A DNA stretch of 8,323 nt from CAJPST01 sp041795785 (lineage in GTDB: Bacteria; Pseudomonadota; Gammaproteobacteria; Enterobacterales; Pasteurellaceae): assembly GCA_041795785.1 (NCBI GenBank), contig JBHBXR010000008.1, positions 1 to 8,323 of the forward strand, read 5' to 3'. Position numbers and translations under genes: made by a program. Under the pieces are notes generated by a model that did no database searches, had not been told where the DNA came from, and saw only the letters and a program-made list of their open reading frames with translations. How positions within the stretch are numbered: the first letter of the stretch is position 1; every line of letters begins with the position of its first letter. This document shows, in pieces, positions 1-5,214 of this stretch.

Positions 1-23
1 AAAGACCTGCCCGAGCAGATCTT
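1..23 (-). terminator. Rho-independent terminator of the osmB-like gene
   Basis: Bases 2-10 pair with 15-23 (9 pairs, 4-base loop). One position is a G-U pair only when read on the minus strand and a C-A mismatch on the plus strand, so the hairpin is built for minus-strand RNA. It starts 18 bases past the osmB stop codon. The stem is followed by a run of T that the window edge cuts off, so the full length of the T-tract cannot be judged. Confidence 0.75.
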
Positions 24-40
24 CATTATATTAAATCCTA

Positions 41-244
41 TTATTTATCGATTTGGCTACCTATTAATCCGCCTAACGCGGCACCGCCTAAAGTTGCACC
101 TGTTGATTCTCCGATCATATGTCCCGCAACACCGCCCACTGCTGCGCCAATCGCAGTATTTTTCTGGGTTCTCGACATACCGCTACAAGCAGTCACAGAG
201 GTTGCGATAAACAGTACAGTCACTATTTTCACGATAGCTTTCAT
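41..244 (-). CDS. osmB: OsmB-like glycine-zipper lipoprotein
   Basis: Encodes a 67-residue small lipoprotein. Residues 1-19 are a lipoprotein signal peptide (basic Lys2 and Lys6, hydrophobic core) ending in the lipobox V-T-A-Cys20, so the mature protein of 48 residues should be lipidated at Cys20 and membrane anchored, probably in the outer membrane. Residues 32-62 form a glycine zipper, with Gly at 33, 37, 41, 45, 49 and 53 and again at 54, 58 and 62. The N-T-A-I-G-A segment and the overall layout match E. coli OsmB (72 residues), an osmotically inducible lipoprotein; that role is inferred. The start at 244 is chosen because GGAG lies 7 bases upstream and the signal peptide begins there; an in-frame ATG at 304 would add 20 residues before the signal peptide. 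Other small glycine-zipper lipoproteins (SlyB, Rick_17kDa types) are related alternatives. Confidence 0.85.
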   Translation of the reverse strand: MKAIVKIVTVLFIATSVTACSGMSRTQKNTAIGAAVGGVAGHMIGESTGATLGGAALGGLIGSQIDK

Positions 245-273
245 AAAATTACTCCATAAATTTCCGAAAAAAC

Positions 274-298
274 GTAAATAATCAAAAGGATTATTTAC
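274..298. repeat. Perfect 10-bp inverted repeat upstream of osmB
   Basis: GTAAATAATC (274-283) and GATTATTTAC (289-298) are exact reverse complements separated by five bases. The dyad sits 30-54 bases upstream of the osmB start codon. On the minus strand it is followed by G and a run of six T, which resembles an attenuator, but the stem has only two G-C pairs. It could be a repressor or activator site overlapping the osmB promoter, or a hairpin in the leader RNA. The sequence alone does not decide which. Confidence 0.6.
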
Positions 299-351
299 AC
301 TCACTCAGACAAAAGAAAAAATACGAAGTTCAACTTGTCGGATCCGCGCAA

Positions 352-360
352 AAGTGCGGT
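352..360 (+). other. DNA uptake signal (USS) upstream of galE
   Basis: Exact AAGTGCGGT core followed by C and an A/T-rich stretch (CGAAAATTTT), as in the extended H. influenzae-type uptake signal. It lies in the divergent osmB-galE intergenic region, about 30 bases before the galE promoter. Confidence 0.9.
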
Positions 361-388
361 CGAAAATTTTGTCGTTTTAACGAATAAC

Positions 389-417
389 TTTTCCTTACCC
401 GGTAAACGTTTTATACT
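389..417 (+). promoter_or_regulatory. Candidate sigma-70 promoter of galE
   Basis: TATACT at 412-417 matches the -10 consensus at five of six bases and lies 32 bases before the galE start codon. With a 17-base spacer the -35 position is TTTTCC, a weak match, so an activator may be needed or the true -35 may differ. A short dyad, TTACC-C-GGTAA (395-405), lies in the spacer and could be an operator. The galE ribosome-binding site AAAGGA is at 438-443. Confidence 0.5.
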
Positions 418-449
418 ACGGCTTATTTTGCTGAACAAAAGGAAAGATT

Positions 450-1466
450 ATGGCAATTTTAGTGACAGGCGGCGCCGGTTATATCGGTTCGCATACGGTG
501 GTGGAACTGCTGAACGCAGGTGAAGAAGTGGTGGTGTTGGATAATTTGTGCAATTCTTCTCCCAAATCCCTTGAGCGCGTTAAGCAAATTACGGGGAAAT
601 CCGTCACTTTCTATCAAGGTGATGTGCTAGATACGGCGCTGTTACAAAAAATCTTTGCAGAAAATAAAATCGAATCGGTGATTCATTTTGCCGGTTTAAA
701 AGCCGTCGGCGAAAGCGTGCAAAAACCGGCCGAATACTATATGAACAATGTAACCGGTTCATTAGTATTAATTCAAGAAATGAAAAAAGCGGGCGTATGG
801 AATTTCGTATTCAGCTCATCTTCCACGGTTTACGGCGATCCTGAAATTATTCCGATCACGGAAAACTGCAAAGTCGGCGGCACAACCAATCCGTACGGCA
901 CATCAAAATTAATGGTAGAACAAATTCTCACTGACATCGCCAAAGCCGTGCCGGAATTCAGCATTACGATTCTGCGCTATTTCAATCCTGTAGGCGCACA
1001 CGAAAGCGGCTTAATCGGCGAAGATCCGAACGGCATTCCGAACAACTTGATGCCTTATATCAGCCAAGTGGCGGTAGGAAAATTGAAAGAATTGTCGATC
1101 TTCGGCAATGATTACCAGACCGCAGACGGTACCGGCGTGCGCGACTATATTCACGTGGTAGATTTGGCTGTAGGTCACTTAAAAGCATTAATTCGTCACA
1201 GAAACGACAGTGGTTTACACATCTACAATCTCGGCACCGGCATCGGTTATTCCGTGTTGGATATGGTGAATGCGTTTGAACAAGCCAATAATATTAAAAT
1301 AGCGTATAAATTTGCGCCGCGCCGCGCGGGAGATATTGCCATCAATTACGCCGATGCCTCCCTTGCCGCCAAAGAACTCGGCTGGAAAGCGGAACGCGGT
1401 TTGGACGCTATGATGAAAGACACTTGGAATTGGCAGAAGAATAATCCGCAAGGCTACAAAGACTAA
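450..1466 (+). CDS. galE: UDP-glucose 4-epimerase GalE
   Basis: Interconverts UDP-glucose and UDP-galactose in the cytoplasm with tightly bound NAD, supplying UDP-galactose for lipooligosaccharide and galactose catabolism. The 338 residues equal the length of E. coli GalE. The N-terminal Rossmann fold carries T-G-G-A-G-Y-I-G-S-H at residues 6-15 (NAD binding). The short-chain dehydrogenase triad is present at Ser124 (in SSSSTVYG), Tyr149 and Lys153 (YGTSK), the same numbering as E. coli. The C-terminal substrate domain has the typical RYFNPVGAHESG and GVRDYIHVVDLA segments. The start ATG at 450 has AAAGGA 6 bases upstream. There are no galK, galT or galM genes beside it; it stands alone before ampG, suggesting a biosynthetic role in surface sugars as well as a catabolic one. 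A strong inverted repeat follows it, so it is probably monocistronic. Confidence 0.97.
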   Translation: MAILVTGGAGYIGSHTVVELLNAGEEVVVLDNLCNSSPKSLERVKQITGKSVTFYQGDVLDTALLQKIFAENKIESVIHFAGLKAVGESVQKPAEYYMNNVTGSLVLIQEMKKAGVWNFVFSSSSTVYGDPEIIPITENCKVGGTTNPYGTSKLMVEQILTDIAKAVPEFSITILRYFNPVGAHESGLIGEDPNGIPNNLMPYISQVAVGKLKELSIFGNDYQTADGTGVRDYIHVVDLAVGHLKALIRHRNDSGLHIYNLGTGIGYSVLDMVNAFEQANNIKIAYKFAPRRAGDIAINYADASLAAKELGWKAERGLDAMMKDTWNWQKNNPQGYKD

Positions 1467-1487
1467 ATCATCGTTCAAACTTTAAAA

Positions 1488-1496
1488 AAGTGCGGT
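1488..1496 (+). other. DNA uptake signal (USS), left member of inverted pair
   Basis: Exact AAGTGCGGT preceded by A-rich sequence and followed by CGGAATTGA, 21 bases after the galE stop codon. It pairs with the opposite-strand copy at 1572-1580. Confidence 0.9.
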
Positions 1497-1518
1497 CGGA
1501 ATTGAGTGAGTTTTCAAT

Positions 1519-1548
1519 TATGTAGCTGTTTCGTGCGACAGCTACATA
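1519..1548. repeat. Perfect 11-bp hairpin nested inside the USS pair
   Basis: TATGTAGCTGT (1519-1529) and ACAGCTACATA (1538-1548) are exact reverse complements around the 8-base loop TTCGTGCG. No long T-run follows either side, so it is not a classic terminator on its own. It lies centrally between the two inverted uptake signals and may extend the terminator structure, act as a protein-binding dyad for ampG, or protect the 3' end of galE mRNA. Confidence 0.6.
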
Positions 1549-1571
1549 TAACGAAATTTTCAGTTAATCGC

Positions 1572-1580
1572 ACCGCACTT
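1572..1580 (-). other. DNA uptake signal (USS), right member of inverted pair
   Basis: Reverse complement of AAGTGCGGT, directly followed on the plus strand by a T-run and then TATACA (1589-1594), a possible ampG -10 element. It lies 31 bases before the ampG start codon. Confidence 0.9.
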
Positions 1581-1610
1581 TTTTGTTTTATACAATAATA
1601 AAAACACATT

Positions 1611-2879
1611 ATGCAAACATCTCTCTTGTCCCAAATTTTTACCCGTAATATGCTACTCTGTATCTTTACAGGTTTCAGTTCGGGATTGCCGCTGTATGTT
1701 TTAAGCCAAATGGTTCCCGCTTGGCTGACATCCAATCAGGTGGATGTTAAAACCATCGGTTTTTTTACGCTGATCGGTTTTCCTTACACTTGGAAATTTA
1801 TGATTTCGCCCCTCTTGGATCGTTATTATCCTAATTTTTTAGGACGTCGCCGCAGCTGGATGTTTATCACTCAAATCGCGTTATTGCTCGGTATCATTAT
1901 TCTCGGGCACTTTGATCCGATACAAAACATCCGCACCGTTGCCGCAATTGCCACCGTCATTGCGGTTTGCTCTGCGATGCAGGATATTGTCATTGACGCT
2001 TACCGCCGCGAAATTCTCAGCGATACGGAATTAGGATTGGGCAATTCTATCCACGTTAACGCTTATCGCATTGCCGGTTTGATTCCCGGCGGGATTTCAT
2101 TGATTTTGGCGGACTTCATACCTTGGCATTCCGTGTTCATTTTCACCGCATTGTTTATGTTGCCCGGTTTGGCGTTATCGCTGTTTTTAGGCAAAGAACC
2201 GCCGACACCGGAAATCGACCGCTCCGTGCCTTTTTATCAAACCTTCACCCTGCCTTTCAAAGAATTTTTTACCCGTAAAGGTGTTGCTGCCGGCTTAGGT
2301 TTGATTACCTTTATCTTTCTGTATAAATTCGGCGATTCCCTTGCCACGTCCTTACAAACCAAATTTATTTTGGATATGGGCTTCAGCAATACCGATATAG
2401 GTACGGTCGTCAAGCTGAATTCTTTATGGGCATCCATCGGTTCGGGCATTGTCGGCGGGATTATTATGATCCGTTTAGGCATCAACCGCTCTTTATGGTT
2501 ATTCGGTTTGGTGCAGCTAGTGACCATCCTCGGTTTCGTTTGGATGGCAAGTTACGGCAAATTCAACATCATCGGCACCTATGAACGTTTCGTGCTGACC
2601 ACCGTCATTATCGCCGAATATATCGGCGTAGGATTAGGCACCGCCGCTTTCGTCGCGTTTATGGCAAGGGAAACCAATCCGTTATACACCGCCACCCAAC
2701 TGGCAATTTTTACCAGCCTTGCCGCAATTCCGAGCAAATTATTCGGCGCCTTCTCCGGCGTATTGGTGGAAAACTACGGTTATTACACCTTCTTTTGGCT
2801 CTGCTTTATCATCGGTATTCCCGGTATGCTGTGTCTGTTTTGGGTCGCGCCTTGGACTGAAAGCGAACAAAAAGCATAA
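1611..2879 (+). CDS. ampG: Muropeptide permease AmpG (MFS transporter)
   Basis: Inner-membrane major facilitator superfamily protein of 422 residues that imports GlcNAc-anhydroMurNAc peptides from the periplasm for cell-wall recycling; in species with AmpR/AmpC it also feeds beta-lactamase induction. Recognisable AmpG features are the opening FTGFSSGLPLYVLSQ segment (about 19-33), KTIGFF (47-52), the SPLLDR..LGRRRSW loop (66-83) and the CSAMQDIVIDAYR segment (about 119-131). Hydrophobic segments alternate with short loops throughout, with roughly twelve spans. E. coli AmpG is about 491 residues with extra C-terminal membrane segments; this protein is the shorter form and ends cleanly after the last span, so it is not a truncation. 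No good Shine-Dalgarno sequence precedes ATG 1611, and the possible -10 element TATACA is only 17 bases away with no clear -35, implying a very short leader. Identity is firm; substrate range is inferred. Confidence 0.92.
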   Translation: MQTSLLSQIFTRNMLLCIFTGFSSGLPLYVLSQMVPAWLTSNQVDVKTIGFFTLIGFPYTWKFMISPLLDRYYPNFLGRRRSWMFITQIALLLGIIILGHFDPIQNIRTVAAIATVIAVCSAMQDIVIDAYRREILSDTELGLGNSIHVNAYRIAGLIPGGISLILADFIPWHSVFIFTALFMLPGLALSLFLGKEPPTPEIDRSVPFYQTFTLPFKEFFTRKGVAAGLGLITFIFLYKFGDSLATSLQTKFILDMGFSNTDIGTVVKLNSLWASIGSGIVGGIIMIRLGINRSLWLFGLVQLVTILGFVWMASYGKFNIIGTYERFVLTTVIIAEYIGVGLGTAAFVAFMARETNPLYTATQLAIFTSLAAIPSKLFGAFSGVLVENYGYYTFFWLCFIIGIPGMLCLFWVAPWTESEQKA

Positions 2880-2888
2880 AAGTGCGGT
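2880..2888 (+). other. DNA uptake signal (USS) at the end of ampG
   Basis: Exact AAGTGCGGT starting on the base after the ampG TAA stop, followed by CGGTTTTTGACGAGTTTTTT, which fits the A/T tracts of the extended signal. It has no inverted partner nearby, so it is not a terminator by itself. Confidence 0.9.
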
Positions 2889-2894
2889 CGGTTT

Positions 2895-2924
2895 TTGACG
2901 AGTTTTTTATTGGTGTCTGATACA
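2895..2924 (+). promoter_or_regulatory. Possible distal promoter of adk
   Basis: TTGACG (2895-2900) is a five-of-six match to the -35 consensus. The best -10 candidate is GATACA (2919-2924) with an 18-base spacer, only a moderate match. If used, it would give a leader of about 85 bases containing the 2958-2976 hairpin. The A/T tract of the adjacent uptake signal overlaps it, so the match may be partly incidental. Confidence 0.35.
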
Positions 2925-2957
2925 ACCCATAAAATTCCGACAAAATACCCTGCCCCA

Positions 2958-2987
2958 CTTGAGTTTATCCCTCAAGCAAGGTATGGT
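2958..2987 (+). promoter_or_regulatory. Candidate proximal adk promoter with overlapping dyad
   Basis: TTGAGT (2959-2964) and TATGGT (2982-2987) each match consensus at four of six bases and are separated by exactly 17 bases, placing a transcript start near 2994. The -35 region is one arm of a perfect 6-bp dyad, CTTGAG (2958-2963) and CTCAAG (2971-2976) with a 7-base loop, which could be an operator or, in a longer transcript, an RNA hairpin. The adk ribosome-binding site GAGG follows at 3008-3011. Confidence 0.45.
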
Positions 2988-3018
2988 ATTAAGGTTTTTT
3001 AATTAACGAGGTCTTTAT

Positions 3019-3663
3019 ATGAAAATTATTCTGTTAGGCGCGCCGGGTGCCGGCAAAGGTACACAAGCGCAATTTATTATGAACAAATTCAATATTCCGC
3101 AAATTTCCACCGGCGATATGCTGCGTGCGGCAATTAAAGCGGGAACGGATTTGGGCAAACAGGCGAAAACCTTAATGGATGCCGGACAACTGGTGCCGGA
3201 TGATTTAATCATCGCACTGGTGAAAGAACGCGTCGCGCAAGCGGATTGTGCGCAAGGCTTTTTGCTGGACGGTTTCCCGCGCACGATCCCGCAAGCGGAT
3301 GCGTTGAAATCCGCCGGTATCAGCATTGATTATGTGTTGGAATTTGATGTACCGGATGAAGTGATCGTTGAGCGTATGAGTGGTCGCCGCGTACATCAGG
3401 CTTCAGGACGCACTTATCACGTTGTCTATAATCCGCCGAAAGTGGAAGGTAAAGACGATGTCACCGGCGAGAATTTGATTATCCGTGCCGATGACAAACC
3501 CGAAACCGTGTTGGATCGTTTAAAAGTTTATCACACCACGACAAAACCGTTGGTAGATTACTATCAAGTGGAAGCCAAAGGCGGTTTCACCAAATATTTC
3601 CGTTTGGACGGCACTAAAAAAGTGGAAGAAGTCAGTCGGGAATTGGATCGTATTCTGTCTTAA
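3019..3663 (+). CDS. adk: Adenylate kinase
   Basis: Essential cytoplasmic enzyme catalysing ATP + AMP = 2 ADP. The 214 residues equal E. coli Adk. The P-loop G-A-P-G-A-G-K-G-T is at residues 7-15. The AMP-binding region follows (ISTGDMLRAAI, 29-39; FLLDGFPRT, 81-89). Arginines at 88, 119, 123, 156 and 167 occupy the positions of the catalytic and binding arginines of E. coli Adk. The LID domain, about 122-159, is the long bacterial form without the zinc-binding cysteines found in Gram-positive homologues; the only cysteine in the protein is Cys77. ATG 3019 has GAGG 7 bases upstream. The gene has its own upstream promoter candidates and a strong terminator behind it, so it looks monocistronic. 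No anomalies were seen. Confidence 0.98.
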   Translation: MKIILLGAPGAGKGTQAQFIMNKFNIPQISTGDMLRAAIKAGTDLGKQAKTLMDAGQLVPDDLIIALVKERVAQADCAQGFLLDGFPRTIPQADALKSAGISIDYVLEFDVPDEVIVERMSGRRVHQASGRTYHVVYNPPKVEGKDDVTGENLIIRADDKPETVLDRLKVYHTTTKPLVDYYQVEAKGGFTKYFRLDGTKKVEEVSRELDRILS

Positions 3664-3684
3664 TTTCTCTCGCAACGACAAAAC

Positions 3685-3711
3685 AAAACACGCGCCTAGG
3701 CGCGTGTTTTT
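3685..3711. terminator. Bidirectional palindromic terminator between adk and the YebE-like gene
   Basis: Bases 3685-3710 form a perfect palindrome centred on CCTAGG, with a GC-rich core (CACGCGCC). It is flanked by TTTTT on the plus strand and by TTTTGTTTTG when read on the minus strand. It begins 22 bases after the adk stop and 17 bases past the end of the convergent gene, so it can stop transcription from both sides. Confidence 0.92.
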
Positions 3712-3727
3712 ACGTCACAACAAGGAA

Positions 3728-4369
3728 TTAATTAAATCCCGCTTGTTTTTCCAACTGTTCAACAAATTTCTCGTCTAAATTTAACGCCTGCGCCAATTGG
3801 GCTAAAAATACGATTTCTTTACGGGATAGCTCTACGCATACCATACGCGCCGCCAAATAGACTTCCGCCGCCAATGCCGTATTGCCTCCCACCTGTTCCG
3901 CAATTTCGTTTACACTTGCAGGTTGGCTCATTTCTTGTGCCAGCCATTGTTGCACTTCAACATCATCGCCGCTTTCATTGGTAATTAATTGTCTTTCCTG
4001 TTCGTCGATTTCGCCGTCCGTTGCCGCCGCTGCAATCATTGCGCGTAAAATTACTTTGCTTGCTTCTTCACCGGCTTGCTCGGTCGGTTCAAAGGCTTGC
4101 GCCGGTAAATCCGCTCCGCCGTCTTGAGCGTTATTTTTTTGATAATTCTGATACGCTTGATACGCCAAGCTGCCTAATGCGGCAAGGGAGCCGATTTTAG
4201 TCAGACTGGCGCCGCCGCCTCTGCCCAATAACATAGAAAGAATACCGATTGCCGCCGCACCGCCGCCGACTTTGGCGATAGTATCCGCTTTGTTATCGGA
4301 CTGTTTAAACTGTTCGCTCGCTTTTTGTGCGGAACCTAAAAGTTGATTAAGTAAATTATTGAAACTCAT
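3728..4369 (-). CDS. YebE/TerB-like protein (DUF533 family)
   Basis: A 213-residue protein resembling the E. coli YebE group of DUF533 proteins, whose biochemical role is not established. An N-terminal amphipathic stretch (1-30) is followed by glycine- and alanine-rich hydrophobic segments (about 34-49 and 55-70) able to insert in the inner membrane, a polar linker (77-100), and a helical TerB-like domain (about 101-213). The key motif is MIAAAATDGEIDEQE at 111-125, with the acidic Asp117, Glu120, Asp122 and Glu125 typical of TerB-type folds. There is no signal peptide. The start at 4369 has AGGAG 8 bases upstream. It is transcribed from its own promoter (4412-4440) and ends at the bidirectional terminator, so it is probably a single-gene unit. 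In E. coli yebE is linked to envelope stress; any such role here is inference. Confidence 0.82.
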   Translation of the reverse strand: MSFNNLLNQLLGSAQKASEQFKQSDNKADTIAKVGGGAAAIGILSMLLGRGGGASLTKIGSLAALGSLAYQAYQNYQKNNAQDGGADLPAQAFEPTEQAGEEASKVILRAMIAAAATDGEIDEQERQLITNESGDDVEVQQWLAQEMSQPASVNEIAEQVGGNTALAAEVYLAARMVCVELSRKEIVFLAQLAQALNLDEKFVEQLEKQAGFN

Positions 4370-4411
4370 TAAAATTCTCCTAAATGACGATTTGTTAATA
4401 AAAACGCTGCG

Positions 4412-4440
4412 TTTATAAAGCGTTGCAAGTTAGAACGCAA
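4412..4440 (-). promoter_or_regulatory. Sigma-70 promoter of the YebE-like gene
   Basis: On the minus strand TTGCGT (plus 4435-4440) and TATAAA (plus 4412-4417) are separated by exactly 17 bases. The -10 matches consensus at five of six bases. The predicted transcript start is near 4405, giving a leader of about 36 bases before the start codon at 4369. Confidence 0.65.
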
Positions 4441-4470
4441 TATTGCCGAATAGTTTCATACAAATGAAAA

Positions 4471-4479
4471 AAGTGCGGT
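4471..4479 (+). other. DNA uptake signal (USS) between mtnN and the YebE-like gene
   Basis: Exact AAGTGCGGT followed by CAATTATTGAGG and a T-tract, a good extended signal. No inverted partner is present, and I found no convincing hairpin terminator behind mtnN. Minus-strand transcription may therefore fade or be stopped by other means before the YebE-like gene. Confidence 0.9.
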
Positions 4480-4512
4480 CAATTATTGAGGTATTTTTTT
4501 AATCCCCTTGAA

Positions 4513-5202
4513 TTAAAGCGCCGCTAACATTCCCAACACTATTTGTGAGGATTGTTTTGCCGCAAGCGGTAAAAATTCCTCGAAAGACATTCCCGCTTCA
4601 CCGTCCCCCGCATCGGAAATGGCGCGTACCACTACAAACGGAAGTGCAAACTGATGACACACTTGCGCAATCGCCGCCGCTTCCATTTCCACCGCCAATA
4701 CGTCGGGAAAATCCGCTTTAATCTGCGCCAAACGTTCACCGCCTTGAATAAAGCTGTCACCGGAACAAATCAGCCCTTGCTTCACTCGTTGTCCTTGTTG
4801 TAAGGCAATTTGTTGCGCAAGTGCGGTCAGTTTTTGATCCGAAATAAAACGCGGCGGACAAGCGGGTAGCTGCCCTTTTGCATAGCCGAATGCGGTAACA
4901 TCCGCATCGTGATAACAGGTTTCCGTTGAGATCACAATATCGCCCACTTTCAATCCCTGCGAAACACCGCCCGCCGAGCCCGTATTAATGACAATATCCG
5001 GTCTCGTCAGTTGCAACAATGCCGTTGTACCTACCGCAGCCGCCACTTTACCGATTCCCGATTGTAATAAAGCAACGGCTTTTCCGTTGATATTGCCTTC
5101 AAAAATCGTACAGCCCGCAAGCTGCGTAACCTGTTTTTCCGTCATTAATCCGGCTAAAATTTCTACTTCCTGCGCCATTGCGCCGACAATTCCGATTTTC
5201 AT
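4513..5202 (-). CDS. mtnN: 5'-methylthioadenosine/S-adenosylhomocysteine nucleosidase
   Basis: Cytoplasmic enzyme (also called Pfs) that removes adenine from methylthioadenosine, S-adenosylhomocysteine and 5'-deoxyadenosine. It relieves product inhibition of methylation and polyamine synthesis and yields S-ribosylhomocysteine, the substrate from which LuxS makes autoinducer-2. The 229 residues compare with 232 in E. coli. The start MKIGIVGAMAQEVE is characteristic; catalytic residues fall at Glu12, Glu174 (in VEMEAAA) and Asp197 (in AISDAGD), the same numbers as E. coli. The NTGSAGG segment at 73-79 is the phosphorylase-fold core. It is the last gene of the dsbC-recJ-DsbA-like-mtnN cluster and begins 9 bases after its upstream neighbour, with the ribosome-binding site overlapping that gene's stop. 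An uptake signal lies inside it at 4819-4827. Confidence 0.97.
   Translation of the reverse strand: MKIGIVGAMAQEVEILAGLMTEKQVTQLAGCTIFEGNINGKAVALLQSGIGKVAAAVGTTALLQLTRPDIVINTGSAGGVSQGLKVGDIVISTETCYHDADVTAFGYAKGQLPACPPRFISDQKLTALAQQIALQQGQRVKQGLICSGDSFIQGGERLAQIKADFPDVLAVEMEAAAIAQVCHQFALPFVVVRAISDAGDGEAGMSFEEFLPLAAKQSSQIVLGMLAAL
4819..4827 (+). other. DNA uptake signal (USS) inside mtnN
   Basis: Exact AAGTGCGGT. On the coding strand it is read ACC-GCA-CTT, giving Thr126-Ala127-Leu128 in a surface-type helix of MtnN away from the catalytic residues. Confidence 0.88.
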
Positions 5203-5214
5203 ATCAGTTCCTTA
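5203..5214 (-). promoter_or_regulatory. mtnN ribosome-binding site overlapping the upstream stop codon
   Basis: The minus strand reads TAAGGAACTGAT before the mtnN ATG. The TAA stop of the DsbA-like gene provides the first bases of the Shine-Dalgarno sequence AAGGA, six or seven bases before the start codon. This arrangement favours translational coupling between the two genes. Confidence 0.75.

Larger units (their letters stand above)
1484..1584. terminator. Inverted pair of uptake signals between galE and ampG
   Basis: AAAAAAGTGCGGT (1484-1496) and its exact reverse complement (1572-1584) form a 13-base inverted repeat with a 75-base interval. The right arm ends in a run of T, so RNA made from galE could fold into a terminator-like stem. 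Inverted uptake-signal pairs acting as terminators are known in Haemophilus; the long interval, which holds its own hairpin (1519-1548), makes this one less typical. Strong transcription arrest is likely but not proven. Confidence 0.55.

Noticed and set aside
245..304. In-frame upstream ATG that would extend the OsmB-like protein by 20 residues
   Set aside because: The extension places polar and aromatic residues before a complete lipoprotein signal peptide, overlaps the perfect dyad, and ignores the good GGAG site seven bases before the start at 244.
335..523. Short plus-strand open frame overlapping the galE promoter and start
   Set aside because: It covers the galE promoter, ribosome-binding site and first codons in another frame, has no recognisable protein features and reads through an uptake signal.
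1514..1735. Minus-strand open frame across the galE-ampG gap and the start of ampG
   Set aside because: It runs through the hairpin and an uptake signal and overlaps firmly identified ampG codons; the peptide shows no domain or signal.
2880..3018. Purine riboswitch or similar leader RNA upstream of adk
   Set aside because: Apart from one 6-bp hairpin there is no multi-helix junction or conserved aptamer sequence that I recognise.
4454..4512. Terminator behind mtnN
   Set aside because: I looked for a hairpin plus T-run on the minus strand. Only a weak six-pair A/T-rich hairpin (4454-4469) and an unpaired uptake signal were found, which do not support a call.
4856..4866. Actinobacillus pleuropneumoniae-type uptake signal (ACAAGCGGT)
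   Set aside because: The sequence is ACAAGCGGG, one base off, and a related GCAAGCGGT near 4562 is also inexact. No exact copy was seen, while nine exact H. influenzae-type signals are present.
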